The notes under the pieces are model-generated. The model did not search any database. It was not told the DNA's origin and was given only the letters and a program-made list of their open reading frames with translations. Source: Neocallimastix lanati (nom. inval.) (taxonomy: Eukaryota; Neocallimastigomycota; Neocallimastigomycetes; Neocallimastigales; Neocallimastigaceae). From it: DNA of 52,465 bases. The DNA lies in the NCBI GenBank assembly GCA_016946835.1, contig JACVTC010000302.1:1-52465 (forward strand). The letters run 5' to 3'. A program made the position numbers and the translations under genes. Of the stretch, positions 43,555-52,088 are shown piece by piece (position 1 is the first letter of the stretch; each line of letters begins with the position of its first letter).

Positions 43555-43779
43555 AATGTTATTGTAATTATTTGAATGTTCTATTTCGTTATTTTCTAAT
43601 TGAATATTAATATTTTCAATATCACTTAATTTGATATCATAATTTTCAAGATATTTTTTCAACATACGATAACATTTTGTATGTTTATCCTTATTTTGCT
43701 TTAAAAGTATAATTAATAAGTAAATAATTGGATGATAATTATTTGTAATTTCTGATTCTTTCGTTTTTACTAAAATCAT
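41788..43779 (-). CDS. D5-like superfamily 3 replicative helicase
   Basis: 663 residues. Walker A (GSGRNGKTT) is near 381-389, Walker B (VAICEEPD) near 430-437, and the SF3 motif C/sensor region (LPIINTNDKL) near 476-485, followed by an arginine-finger-like ALIDRILVIPF. The region before it (about 180-370) has the layout of the D5_N domain common to poxvirus D5, NCLDV and phage-plasmid primase-helicases. Residues 1-150 hold a poly-Asn tract (about 75-92) and an acidic stretch; I see no archaeo-eukaryotic primase catalytic motif there, so the primase half may be absent. It should unwind DNA ahead of the family B polymerase encoded at 45919. Motif integrity suggests an active ATPase. Confidence 0.93.
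43502..43555 (-). repeat. Poly-Asn (AAT)n tract in D5-like helicase
   Basis: About 18 consecutive Asn codons between the N-terminal segment and the helicase region. Confidence 0.95.
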
Positions 43780-44112
43780 ATTTTTTACTTAACTATTTAA
43801 AAAATTTGTAGATTTATATATTAATTATTTTTTCATTTTAAAAGAAATTAAATCATTTTAATTGTTAATATTAATATTTTCTGTGTGTGTATAATTATTT
43901 TTAAAAAAAAAATTTTTAATTTCTTAATTATAAAATAATGACTTATTAAAAGAGAAATAATCATTCAATTATCCAATAATGGTTATATATCAATATAAAA
44001 TATTTTTTTAATAAATCTTTAAAAATTTTTGTGATTTAAAGTTTTCAAAAAAAATTTTAAAAAAAATATTTACTTAGATATTTATCCCATTATCTAGCTA
44101 TTTATTTACATT
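43780..44112. other. AT-rich intergenic region upstream of D5-like gene
   Basis: Contains an AAAATGAT element at 43852-43859 and otherwise only A/T simple sequence, including a TGTGTGTG run near 43882-43889. Confidence 0.5.
43852..43859 (-). promoter_or_regulatory. Candidate promoter element AAAATGAT
   Basis: 73-80 bases upstream of the D5-like helicase start, in the context ATTAAAATGATTTAATTTC. Confidence 0.45.
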
Positions 44113-44703
44113 TTAATTAAAATAATATTTTTCTTTTAATTCTTTAGAAAGGATATTTTTATCTACTGATACATTATTATGTAATATTTCAATGATTTCA
44201 CGTTTACTATATTTATTTTCTTCTGCATAAGTGATAATATACTCTTTTCCATCCATATTTAAAGGAAAAACAAAGAAATGATAATGTTCAAGAGATTTTG
44301 GTAATTGTACATCCATTTTTATATCATTTTGGGAAACTTCAATAGCATTTTGAATAAATGGTGAAAATACAATAGAAGAATTTTTACTTTCCTTTCCGAG
44401 ATTTGTATTTTCGTTTTTAGACGGTAATTTATAACAAAATGTGTTGTTTAATTTATGACTTATTCGTGGTTTTATTGATTTAATGATTTCCGAAGGAATT
44501 TTATCGTTATTTTCTTGACTACTTAAATCATAAATTAATTCGATACTATTTGTTAGTTTTCTAACTGTAAAAGATTTATCCTTATTATCTATTTTAACTT
44601 GATTTGAAATAGTATTGAATACAATGTCAATAGCATCAATAATAACATTACGACGTAATTCATCATATCTTTTTTGAGATAAATTTTTAACCACCTCAGA
44701 CAT
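44113..44703 (-). CDS. Hypothetical protein, 196 aa
   Basis: I do not recognise this protein. The N-terminal half (1-95) is predicted mostly helical and basic with an acidic patch near 75-80; the C-terminal half has EHYHFFVFPL and KEYIITYAEENKYSKREIIEIL, which look like a folded beta-then-helix unit. There is no signal peptide or membrane segment. It sits between the D5-like helicase and DNA polymerase and reads in the same direction as the helicase, so a replication or transcription accessory role is possible but unproven. Codon use and length are those of a real gene. Confidence 0.7.
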   Translation of the reverse strand: MSEVVKNLSQKRYDELRRNVIIDAIDIVFNTISNQVKIDNKDKSFTVRKLTNSIELIYDLSSQENNDKIPSEIIKSIKPRISHKLNNTFCYKLPSKNENTNLGKESKNSSIVFSPFIQNAIEVSQNDIKMDVQLPKSLEHYHFFVFPLNMDGKEYIITYAEENKYSKREIIEILHNNVSVDKNILSKELKEKYYFN

Positions 44704-44774
44704 TTTTATTTTAATATTTTTTTTATCCTATAATAAATAAATATAGTTTGACTTTATATTTTAATGAATAATAA

Positions 44775-44782
44775 ATCAATTG
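44775..44782 (-). promoter_or_regulatory. Candidate promoter element CAATTGAT (repeated at 44823)
   Basis: 72-79 bases upstream of the 44703 start, with a second copy at 44823-44830. A two-base variant of the common element, so weaker. Confidence 0.3.
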
Positions 44783-45142
44783 TTTTATTAAATTTATTTT
44801 ATCTTTATATCAATTAATAAAAATCAATTGTTTCATTAAAATTTACTAATGTTGTTATAACCATTTTTATTTCTTTTTTTTTTTTGAAAAATAAAATTAG
44901 TGTTTTCTAATAAAAAATGTATATAAATAAAATTTATTTATTTACTATCCTGTTTTAAGTAAATTATTGTATTTTATTATAATCAAGGATATTTGAAATG
45001 AATATTAAATATAAATTTAAAATTTTTATTTTTTTATTCAGATTTTGTAAATTAAATCTTTATTATAATATACTAAACTATAATTTATTATATGATATAA
45101 TATTGTTTAGTAATCTATAATGTTTGAAATATTAAGATATTT

Positions 45143-45150
45143 AAAATGAT
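45143..45150 (+). promoter_or_regulatory. Candidate promoter element AAAATGAT
   Basis: 142-149 bases upstream of the 45292 start; sequence is exact but the distance is larger than for most copies. Confidence 0.3.
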
Positions 45151-45291
45151 AAAAAAGAATTTTACATAATATCAAAAATTATATAAACGATATAACGATA
45201 AAAATAAAACCTATTTGAATATATATATCTATAAGAAAAGGAATTCTATATAAAAAATATTTTTATATTTTAAAAATTTTCGTAATCAGTA

Positions 45292-45747
45292 ATGCTTAAA
45301 GATAAAAATAAGAATATAATAAACCAAGTAAAAGGAAAGAGTTATAATTCTCAGCAAACATTAATTCAAAAAATTAAACATAATTTAAGTAATAGTGTTA
45401 GAGGAACGTTTAGTAATACTGTATTTATATCCGATTTTATTGAATTTTTAAATCTTCATATATTCAATAGGAAGTTTAATGAGATAATCGAAAAAAGATT
45501 TACCAAATTAAATATACCTATGTTATATATGATCTTCATAATTAGAAAATATTATTTCCAAAATTTTTCAGAAAACTTTGTATCAAATGAAAAACAGATA
45601 GAAATAGTTAAAAATTTATTAAAAGATTTTATTAAAGAATATAATAATAATTATGAAGATTATTATATGGATATACAACGCTATAACATTACTTATAATA
45701 TAATTGTATACGATAATTTCATTATTGATTTTGATACAGAACGATAA
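45292..45747 (+). CDS. Hypothetical protein, 151 aa
   Basis: I do not recognise this protein. It is strongly basic at the N-terminus (Lys, Asn, Gln over 1-40) and then rich in Phe, Ile, Tyr and Asn, with a likely helical core (about 45-125). No export signal or membrane segment is seen. It ends 171 bases before the DNA polymerase start, in the same direction, so the two may be transcribed in tandem, although a stem-loop lies between them. The basic N-terminus would allow nucleic-acid binding; this is inference. Confidence 0.65.
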   Translation: MLKDKNKNIINQVKGKSYNSQQTLIQKIKHNLSNSVRGTFSNTVFISDFIEFLNLHIFNRKFNEIIEKRFTKLNIPMLYMIFIIRKYYFQNFSENFVSNEKQIEIVKNLLKDFIKEYNNNYEDYYMDIQRYNITYNIIVYDNFIIDFDTER

Positions 45748-45754
45748 AAAATAA

Positions 45755-45780
45755 AGAGATAATAATTATCTCTGCTTTTT
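45755..45780 (+). terminator. Perfect stem-loop with T-run after the 151-aa gene
   Basis: AGAGATAA and TTATCTCT form a perfect 8-bp stem around TAA, starting 8 bases after the stop codon and followed by GCTTTTT. The shape is that of a 3'-end or termination signal separating this gene from the DNA polymerase gene. Confidence 0.45.
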
Positions 45781-45918
45781 CAAAGAATATTTAAAATTCA
45801 AAAAAAAATTATAAATCTATATTATCTATATAGATTGGTATTAGTAGTTAATATAAGAAAATATTTAACTCTAACCTACATATGTATAATTTTTTAATAT
45901 TTTTAAAATAAAAAACAA

Positions 45919-48900
45919 ATGAATAAAATAATATTCATTTATAATTGGGAATTGCTAATAAAAAACAATTCCCCAGTTATTATAGGATTTGGATATAGTA
46001 ATATTAGAAATGACAAAGTATCAATTATTATAGATAATTATCCTTTATACAAATTTTCACAATATCGTGATTTCAAATTCAATGGCAATTCAAGAAACAA
46101 TAAAGAAGTACTTTCAAGAAAACTTTTAAGACATTATTTAGAAGGTAATAAAATTATCTTTAAAGTCATGTTCCCTAATTATTCCGAATATTCTTCTTAT
46201 TATTCGTCAATATTAAATGTGGATATAATTTCAGCGTTTCTGGCTGAATGTAATTTAAATACAATAGGATGGATAGAAATGGAGCACTGGGAGTTAAATT
46301 CCAAAGAGAAGTATACTACCTTTGATGAAGAGTATATCGTTCAATATAAAAATATAAAATCTGTTGAAATTAATAGCTATCCATCTCCTTCTATTTTATC
46401 TTTTGATATTGAATGTATGTCTCATGATTTCGAATCATTTCCTAATCGATATATATTTGAAGATTATATATCAACTATTAGCCTTGTATTTAATCATGAA
46501 AACGAAAAAAAATGTATTGCCATATGCGTTAAATTTGATGATGATATTAATGTCATCAATAAAAATGAATTTGAAGAAATTGATGCAAAATTTTTTCCTT
46601 TTTTGGATCTTCAATCATTTAAAGCTGCATGTATCGAGCAAAGTATCTTTAAAATTGATATGAAAAAATATGAAGCCCAAAAAATTAACAAAGAAAACAA
46701 AAATAATATAGCTAATAAGGTTGAAGATAGCGTAAAAGATAAGGTTGAAGAGAACACTGAAGATAATGTTGAAATTGATGTTGAAAATAATATAGAAAGT
46801 AAAGTTGAATGTAATGTTGAAAGTAATGTTGAAAGCAATGTTAAAAATAATGAAGAAAAGCTTGTAGAGGATAATGTTGAAGATAATGCTGAAAATAAGG
46901 ATAAAAATAATGTTGAAAACGATGTTCCAGAGATTATTGAAAATAATATTAGAAATCATGATTTAGAAAAAGTTGCTAAAAAATTTAAAGAAAATCACGA
47001 AAAATTGGATAGAATAATTCGTAAGTTAAAGAGTAGTGATGAAACTTTAAATTTTAGAAATAAGAATTTAATTATTCAAACCAATAAAAATATTTGTAAT
47101 CCTAATCAATCTAATAATACATATAATTCAGAGGTAAATGAAAGATTTAATAAATTCAAAAATATTTTAATAAAGAAAAGAAGTTATGATGAAGGGATTG
47201 TTAATCGATTTAATAGGTTAAGTAATATTTTAAATGCAAATTATAGTGATGATGGTCATAGTAGAATTGATAAGTTTAAAAATATTTTAAATAAAATTGA
47301 GAAAGACACGGATCTTCCTATGAACAAGAAAGTTAAAAATCAATATGAAAACTTTGAGAAAATAGAAGATTTCATAAAACGAATGGAAGATAATAAAAAG
47401 AATAAAAATAATAAAGATTTAGATGAAAGTAAAAATAATGATGAACAATTTGAATATGAAATGATCTATGTATCTACGGAATATGAACTATTGTGTGAAT
47501 TTTTTAAGCAAATAAGTAAATTTGATCCCGATATTATTATTGGATTTAACACTTTTGGATTTGATTATAAGTATTTAGCACAAAGAGCAGGTATGTATTT
47601 GAGCATTGATACGAAGGAGACACCATTCTCTGCTAGTCGAATTTTAAATAAACCTTCCCAATTCAATAATTTAATGGGCGATGAAGTGGAATTATATATT
47701 CCGGGTCGTATAGCCGTTGATATATATAAGTATGCTAAATCCTTAAATTTACCATCCTCAAATTTAAATTATGTTTCGGAGCAATTATTAAATAAACATA
47801 AAATAGATTTGCCCTATAAAGAAATGTTTTATTTAATCTATGAGAATACGGAAGAATCGTTACATAAAGTGGCAAAATACTGTGTTATGGATTCGATATT
47901 GACATTGAATATATTTAATGTTTCTCATCAGTGGATTCAACTTTTAGAAGTAGCAAAAATATCAAGAATCCGTATTGACGAAGTCTATAAAACGGGGCAG
48001 AGTAAAAAATTTTCCAATTTGCTTTACAAATATTCTTACGACAATAATATATGTATTGATTTAGATCAATCCAATATTCAAGGGTATAAAGGAGCAACGG
48101 TAATTGAACCCAAACCAGGTGTGTATGATTATTGCACTATGCTAGATTTTACAAGTTTATATCCTAGTGTCATCATCACTCACAATATATGCTACACCAC
48201 ATTATTAGATAGTTCAACGATTGACAAATATCCCAAAGATTCGTATCACCGAATTGATATTGGTGATAAAGTATATTATTACACTAAGAATCATATTGGT
48301 ATTCTACCACAGATGATGAAAGTGCTTTTATCAGAACGTGTACGTTATAAAAATTTAATGAAGGAATCCTCTGGTGCGGATTATATTATTTACGACAAGC
48401 GGCAATATGCATTGAAAATTCAAGCAAACTCAATTTATGGATGTCTTGGATCTAGCTCATTGAAATTCTTAAGATTTTTACCTGGCGCAGAATGTACCAC
48501 CGGAATGGGAAGAAATTACTTAAATAAAGCCATAAATATTATTCAAGAAAAAACAAAATTTCATGTCATCTATGGGGATACGGATTCCTGCCTAATCGAA
48601 TATAAAAAAGAGAAGAAAAGTTTTTTTGAAATGTATTATAGCCAAAATAAAAATAGCAATAAAATCAATAACAACGAAAACAACAACAACAATAACAACA
48701 ACAACAATAACAATAGCAACAATAACAACAACAACATTATTAGTGATAATGAAAATGTTCAAAATAATAATTTGGATCATTTTGATACTGATAAATTTGT
48801 TAAAGAGTGCAAAGAGGTATCCAATATCGTGACAAATCTACTACCAGAAGGGATGCATCTAAAATATGAAAATACCTTTTCCCGAATGCTTATTATTTCG

Positions 48901-49461
48901 AAAAAGAAATACTCTGGAATTTTAGCTGATAAGGATAAACCGACTTTATACATAAAGGGTATAGATCTGATTAAAAAGAATACGTGTATTTTTATTCGTG
49001 ATTATTACAAAATATTTTTATATATGATTCTTTATAAGTATCCGAAAAAATTAATAAAAGAAAAAGTCATTAAAATGAAAAAAGAATTACTAGCTGGTGA
49101 AGTTCCTTTTGAAAAATTGATTATGCGTTTATCCATTGGACCAAAATATAAGAATAAATCCTATTACGTATTATTATTTATAAATAATCATAAAAGGTAT
49201 AATCTTGATTATAAAGTAGGTGAAAAAATTAACTATGTTATTATAAAAACCACCAATTTTTCTTTTAGTAAAGATTCGAATTTATTTGGTGATAAAATTA
49301 TGTCTTTAGATTTGTATAATAACTTAAAAGAAAAAAGTCTTAAAGATAAAAATATTATTGTACCAAAGTTAGATTATAATTACTATTATAATCATTATGT
49401 AAGAAAAGGTTTAATAAATTTATTAAAATCTTACAGTGAAGAGATCAGCGAACTACTTTAA
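45919..49461 (+). CDS. Family B DNA polymerase with 3'-5' exonuclease
   Basis: 1180 residues. Exonuclease motifs: Exo I SFDIEC near 160-165, Exo II IGFNTFGFDYKYL near 541-553, Exo III YCVMDSILTL near 653-662. Polymerase motifs: DFTSLYPSV near 741-749 (motif A), KIQANSIYG near 834-842 (motif B), YGDTDSCL near 884-891 (motif C), then KKKYSG near 994 and KGIDLIKK near 1012. Two inserts stand out: about 270 residues between Exo I and Exo II, with NVE-type repeats and three RF-x2-FKNIL-like units, and an Asn-rich tract (about 912-950) between motif C and KKKY. The N-terminal 160 residues look like the usual N-terminal domain, with no sign of a terminal-protein extension, so protein priming is not indicated. 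All catalytic residues are present. This is the replicative polymerase of the element. Confidence 0.97.
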   Translation: MNKIIFIYNWELLIKNNSPVIIGFGYSNIRNDKVSIIIDNYPLYKFSQYRDFKFNGNSRNNKEVLSRKLLRHYLEGNKIIFKVMFPNYSEYSSYYSSILNVDIISAFLAECNLNTIGWIEMEHWELNSKEKYTTFDEEYIVQYKNIKSVEINSYPSPSILSFDIECMSHDFESFPNRYIFEDYISTISLVFNHENEKKCIAICVKFDDDINVINKNEFEEIDAKFFPFLDLQSFKAACIEQSIFKIDMKKYEAQKINKENKNNIANKVEDSVKDKVEENTEDNVEIDVENNIESKVECNVESNVESNVKNNEEKLVEDNVEDNAENKDKNNVENDVPEIIENNIRNHDLEKVAKKFKENHEKLDRIIRKLKSSDETLNFRNKNLIIQTNKNICNPNQSNNTYNSEVNERFNKFKNILIKKRSYDEGIVNRFNRLSNILNANYSDDGHSRIDKFKNILNKIEKDTDLPMNKKVKNQYENFEKIEDFIKRMEDNKKNKNNKDLDESKNNDEQFEYEMIYVSTEYELLCEFFKQISKFDPDIIIGFNTFGFDYKYLAQRAGMYLSIDTKETPFSASRILNKPSQFNNLMGDEVELYIPGRIAVDIYKYAKSLNLPSSNLNYVSEQLLNKHKIDLPYKEMFYLIYENTEESLHKVAKYCVMDSILTLNIFNVSHQWIQLLEVAKISRIRIDEVYKTGQSKKFSNLLYKYSYDNNICIDLDQSNIQGYKGATVIEPKPGVYDYCTMLDFTSLYPSVIITHNICYTTLLDSSTIDKYPKDSYHRIDIGDKVYYYTKNHIGILPQMMKVLLSERVRYKNLMKESSGADYIIYDKRQYALKIQANSIYGCLGSSSLKFLRFLPGAECTTGMGRNYLNKAINIIQEKTKFHVIYGDTDSCLIEYKKEKKSFFEMYYSQNKNSNKINNNENNNNNNNNNNNNSNNNNNNIISDNENVQNNNLDHFDTDKFVKECKEVSNIVTNLLPEGMHLKYENTFSRMLIISKKKYSGILADKDKPTLYIKGIDLIKKNTCIFIRDYYKIFLYMILYKYPKKLIKEKVIKMKKELLAGEVPFEKLIMRLSIGPKYKNKSYYVLLFINNHKRYNLDYKVGEKINYVIIKTTNFSFSKDSNLFGDKIMSLDLYNNLKEKSLKDKNIIVPKLDYNYYYNHYVRKGLINLLKSYSEEISELL
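46725..46930 (+). repeat. NVE/EDN-rich coding repeat in DNA polymerase insert
   Basis: Degenerate 12-18-bp units encode repeats such as VEDNVE, VESNVE and VENNIE. The strand is acidic and probably helical or disordered, inside the exonuclease-domain insert. Confidence 0.85.
48655..48738 (+). repeat. Asn-rich AAC/AAT tract in DNA polymerase
   Basis: Mainly AAC codons, with a few Ser and Ile codons. AAC rather than AAT here differs from the AAT tracts elsewhere in the window. Confidence 0.92.
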
Positions 49462-50122
49462 AAATTTTAATATAAATATAAGTATAAAATTTTTATTCAT
49501 ACTGAGTTATTTTTTATAAAACTTTTAATGATAATTACAATTAATTGTATAAAATAAGATAAAAGCAAAGTGTATAATAAAAATTAAAATAAAAAGTACA
49601 AGCATAATGTTTTACTTTTCATGAATTTATTTATATTACTGTTATTTAATTTTATTTTTTCATATAGTACAAATTTTATATTTTACATAAAATGTTTTTA
49701 AAAAAAAAAAAAAGGACATTGTCAGCACTATTATATTTTTGTATTTTCATTAGTCCTATTATTATTAAATTTTTATTATAGTTTATTATTATTACTTTAA
49801 TTTACACAATATATATTAATGTATTTAATCTACTCTAATTAATATTTCTTGTTTTAATTTAGTATATTTTTTTAAAAATATATTTTGAATTTTTATATAT
49901 ATAATGTAACTAAAATTTATATATCATAATATTAAATAATATATGTAAAGTAGTACATATATTTGTATATATATTTTTTAAAAAAATAAAATATATATAA
50001 CTTTAAAATTAAATATATAGATATTAATATAAAAATGCTTACATTATAAATTATTCATTTTTTTGAAAATAACATTTGTTAATAATAATATTATAATAAT
50101 ATCCTTTATAAGGAATAATTAT
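49462..50122. other. AT-rich convergent gap
   Basis: 660 bases between the ends of the DNA polymerase and RNA polymerase A'' genes. A/T simple sequence with one slightly GC-richer patch (ggacattgtcagcac near 49713-49727). No gene seen. Confidence 0.5.
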
Positions 50123-51634
50123 TTAAATTTTATCATTGTATATTCCAGTAATAATTTTTGCTGATACGGAAGATAAACTATCTTTAACGCCGTATAAAAT
50201 ATTTTCTAAAACGCTATAAGGATCTTCAAAGGACAATTTTGAAATAAATGAGTAATCATCATTTTTCATTCCGAAACGTGACATTGGTACGATGGTATTA
50301 TTCCGACACATGAAGTTAGTAAGTAATTCAATATGTTGATTATTGTAGTACGATTTATCGATATTAGTAATTCGTTTTAATTGCTCTAGAATATTTTGTT
50401 TTCGAGTGTTATGATCAACATATTTTGAAGTACCATAAACGGTATAACGAGAACGATCAAGATCAATATATTGATTTTCGAAAAGAGGGTCAAGATTTCT
50501 TCCGACGACTTCCACGTAAAATTCTTCTTCTCCAAGCATTTTAGAAGTGACAGTTTTTACTCCTTTAGTTCCTGTTAAAGAAATATCACTTAGTAATTTG
50601 ATAATTTTTTCATCTTTTATTTTAACATAATTACTATCAAGTATATAGTAATTTTCTTTTTCTTCAAACTTTAAATTATTTATTTTAAAATAATCTAATA
50701 AGCTATCGTTAGTAATATTTGATTCATTTTTAATTTCGATATGACGTTCTTCATCATTTTTATTTTGGGTATGAAAATTTTCTTCATATTGCCATTCATT
50801 TTTATTCTGTTCGTTATCACTTAAAACATATTTATCATTGTAGTCATTGTAGTCATCATCACTTTCCAAGTTTATTACGTTATTAGGATAATTTTCTTTT
50901 ACTTTATAAACACATAATATATCTTCTTCAACAACATATTCTATACCATTACTATCTAACCAGTCTAATATTTTTGAAGCTGGGCTTTTAAATTCAATAT
51001 AAAGATTCTCAAGATTAAATGAAGAATCCCACTTTCCAAGAATGTTTTTAGAAACTTTTAAATATTGCTTGATAGTTTGGTGTATGATGAGAGGATGAAG
51101 TCTATGGGCAAAAACACTATGGGAATAAAGATAAAAACGTAAATTAAAACCGTTATAAACCACATCTAATACAATATCTTTTAAATTTATATATTTAAAA
51201 CTATTTAAAATTCTTTCTTTTGAATCTTCATCATAATCGTCTGGTTTTAAATAAAATTCAACTACACTTAACTCTGTTTTATTATGAGTTATATTATATA
51301 ACTCTTTCAAACCATTAATCGTATCATCGCCTGCAAGTTTATGAAAATAACTCAAAGCTGATTGAGTGACCGGTTCTCCAATTGACTGAGCCGCTAGAAT
51401 TCCAACATGAGTATTTGCTGCCACTTTATGTGAATTAATATGATTTATAACTATTTTAACAAATTCATCGGGTTTAAAATTTGACGATTTCCTTTTTTGT
51501 TCAAGAAATTTTCTAATTTTTTGAAGTAAATTTTTAATGTATACTTGAAAATGAATAATCTCATTAGAAAATGGATTAGATATTTTATTACAAATATAAT
51601 TAATGTCTGATTCAGAAAAATATTCTTTAGTCAT
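50123..51634 (-). CDS. DNA-directed RNA polymerase largest subunit, C-terminal part (A''-like)
   Basis: 503 residues. The trigger-loop region is unmistakable: VGILAAQSIGEPVTQSALSY near 74-93, after a 70-residue helical lead-in. The C-terminal clamp/cleft region is also recognisable from about 385 onward: YGTSKYVDHNTRKQNI, then a LLTNFMCRNNTIVPMSRFG segment and SFEDPYSVLENILYG near 465-480. An acidic insert (about 245-305) is lineage-specific. With the A'-like protein at 6478-8637 it makes one complete largest subunit; the break matches archaeal A'/A''. It starts cleanly with its own ATG and has an AAAATGAT element 53-60 bases upstream and ATAAATG at the start, so it is an independent gene and not a fragment left by deletion. 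No CTD heptads are present. Confidence 0.95.
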   Translation of the reverse strand: MTKEYFSESDINYICNKISNPFSNEIIHFQVYIKNLLQKIRKFLEQKRKSSNFKPDEFVKIVINHINSHKVAANTHVGILAAQSIGEPVTQSALSYFHKLAGDDTINGLKELYNITHNKTELSVVEFYLKPDDYDEDSKERILNSFKYINLKDIVLDVVYNGFNLRFYLYSHSVFAHRLHPLIIHQTIKQYLKVSKNILGKWDSSFNLENLYIEFKSPASKILDWLDSNGIEYVVEEDILCVYKVKENYPNNVINLESDDDYNDYNDKYVLSDNEQNKNEWQYEENFHTQNKNDEERHIEIKNESNITNDSLLDYFKINNLKFEEKENYYILDSNYVKIKDEKIIKLLSDISLTGTKGVKTVTSKMLGEEEFYVEVVGRNLDPLFENQYIDLDRSRYTVYGTSKYVDHNTRKQNILEQLKRITNIDKSYYNNQHIELLTNFMCRNNTIVPMSRFGMKNDDYSFISKLSFEDPYSVLENILYGVKDSLSSVSAKIITGIYNDKI

Positions 51635-52088
51635 TTATTTTTAAATAATTTTATTAATTTTGGTTTATGAAAACGAATATATTATTATCATTTTATTTAA
51701 GAAATATAAATGTAAATAAAATTTTTACATCTATATAATAAATTTTTATTTTTGTATATAATTAAATTATTATGTTAAAATAAAAATAAAGAAAACAATA
51801 AATAAATTTAATTCATTACATGGATTAAAGAAATCAATAAAATTAGTTGATTTGATGAAATATTTTTTTTTTTTTTTTTTTTTTTTGTTTTAAAAAATAT
51901 AAACTAAATATATATATATATACACCATAAATTTTTAAATATATAAATAATTAAAAATCAATATATAAAACATAATTTTTAAATATATAAATAATAAAAA
52001 ATATATATAAATAAATTATATATAAATATATAAATTTAAACAATAATAATCTATAAATAATGAAGATGTTTCTGAACAAAAACGAAAC
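51635..52088. other. AT-rich intergenic region
   Basis: Holds the A'' promoter-like element at 51687-51694, a long T run near 51866-51886 and a twice-repeated string ataatttttaaatatataaat (about 51927-51952 and 51971-51992, imperfect). No gene seen. Confidence 0.5.
51687..51694 (-). promoter_or_regulatory. Candidate promoter element AAAATGAT
   Basis: 53-60 bases upstream of the RNA polymerase A'' start, in the context TTAAATAAAATGATAATAAT. Confidence 0.45.

Larger units (their letters stand above)
44704..45291. other. AT-rich divergent intergenic region
   Basis: Upstream of both small orphans. Two similar copies of a segment with AAATCAATTGTTT(T/C)ATTAAA occur at about 44774-44793 and 44822-44840, forming an imperfect 48-bp-spaced direct repeat. 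Promoter-like elements for each gene fall in this region. Confidence 0.5.

Noticed and set aside
46660-47460. An intein in DNA polymerase
   Set aside because: The insert lies outside the usual polymerase intein sites, and no splicing-junction Cys/Ser with His-Asn end or endonuclease motif is seen.
605-51634. A yeast-type cytoplasmic linear plasmid (killer-plasmid relative)
   Set aside because: Those plasmids also carry a capping enzyme, a helicase, RNA polymerase and PolB, but as far as known they use a terminal-protein-linked polymerase and a fused, reduced RNA polymerase and lack D5 and UDG. Here PolB has no terminal-protein-like extension and RPB2 is full length.
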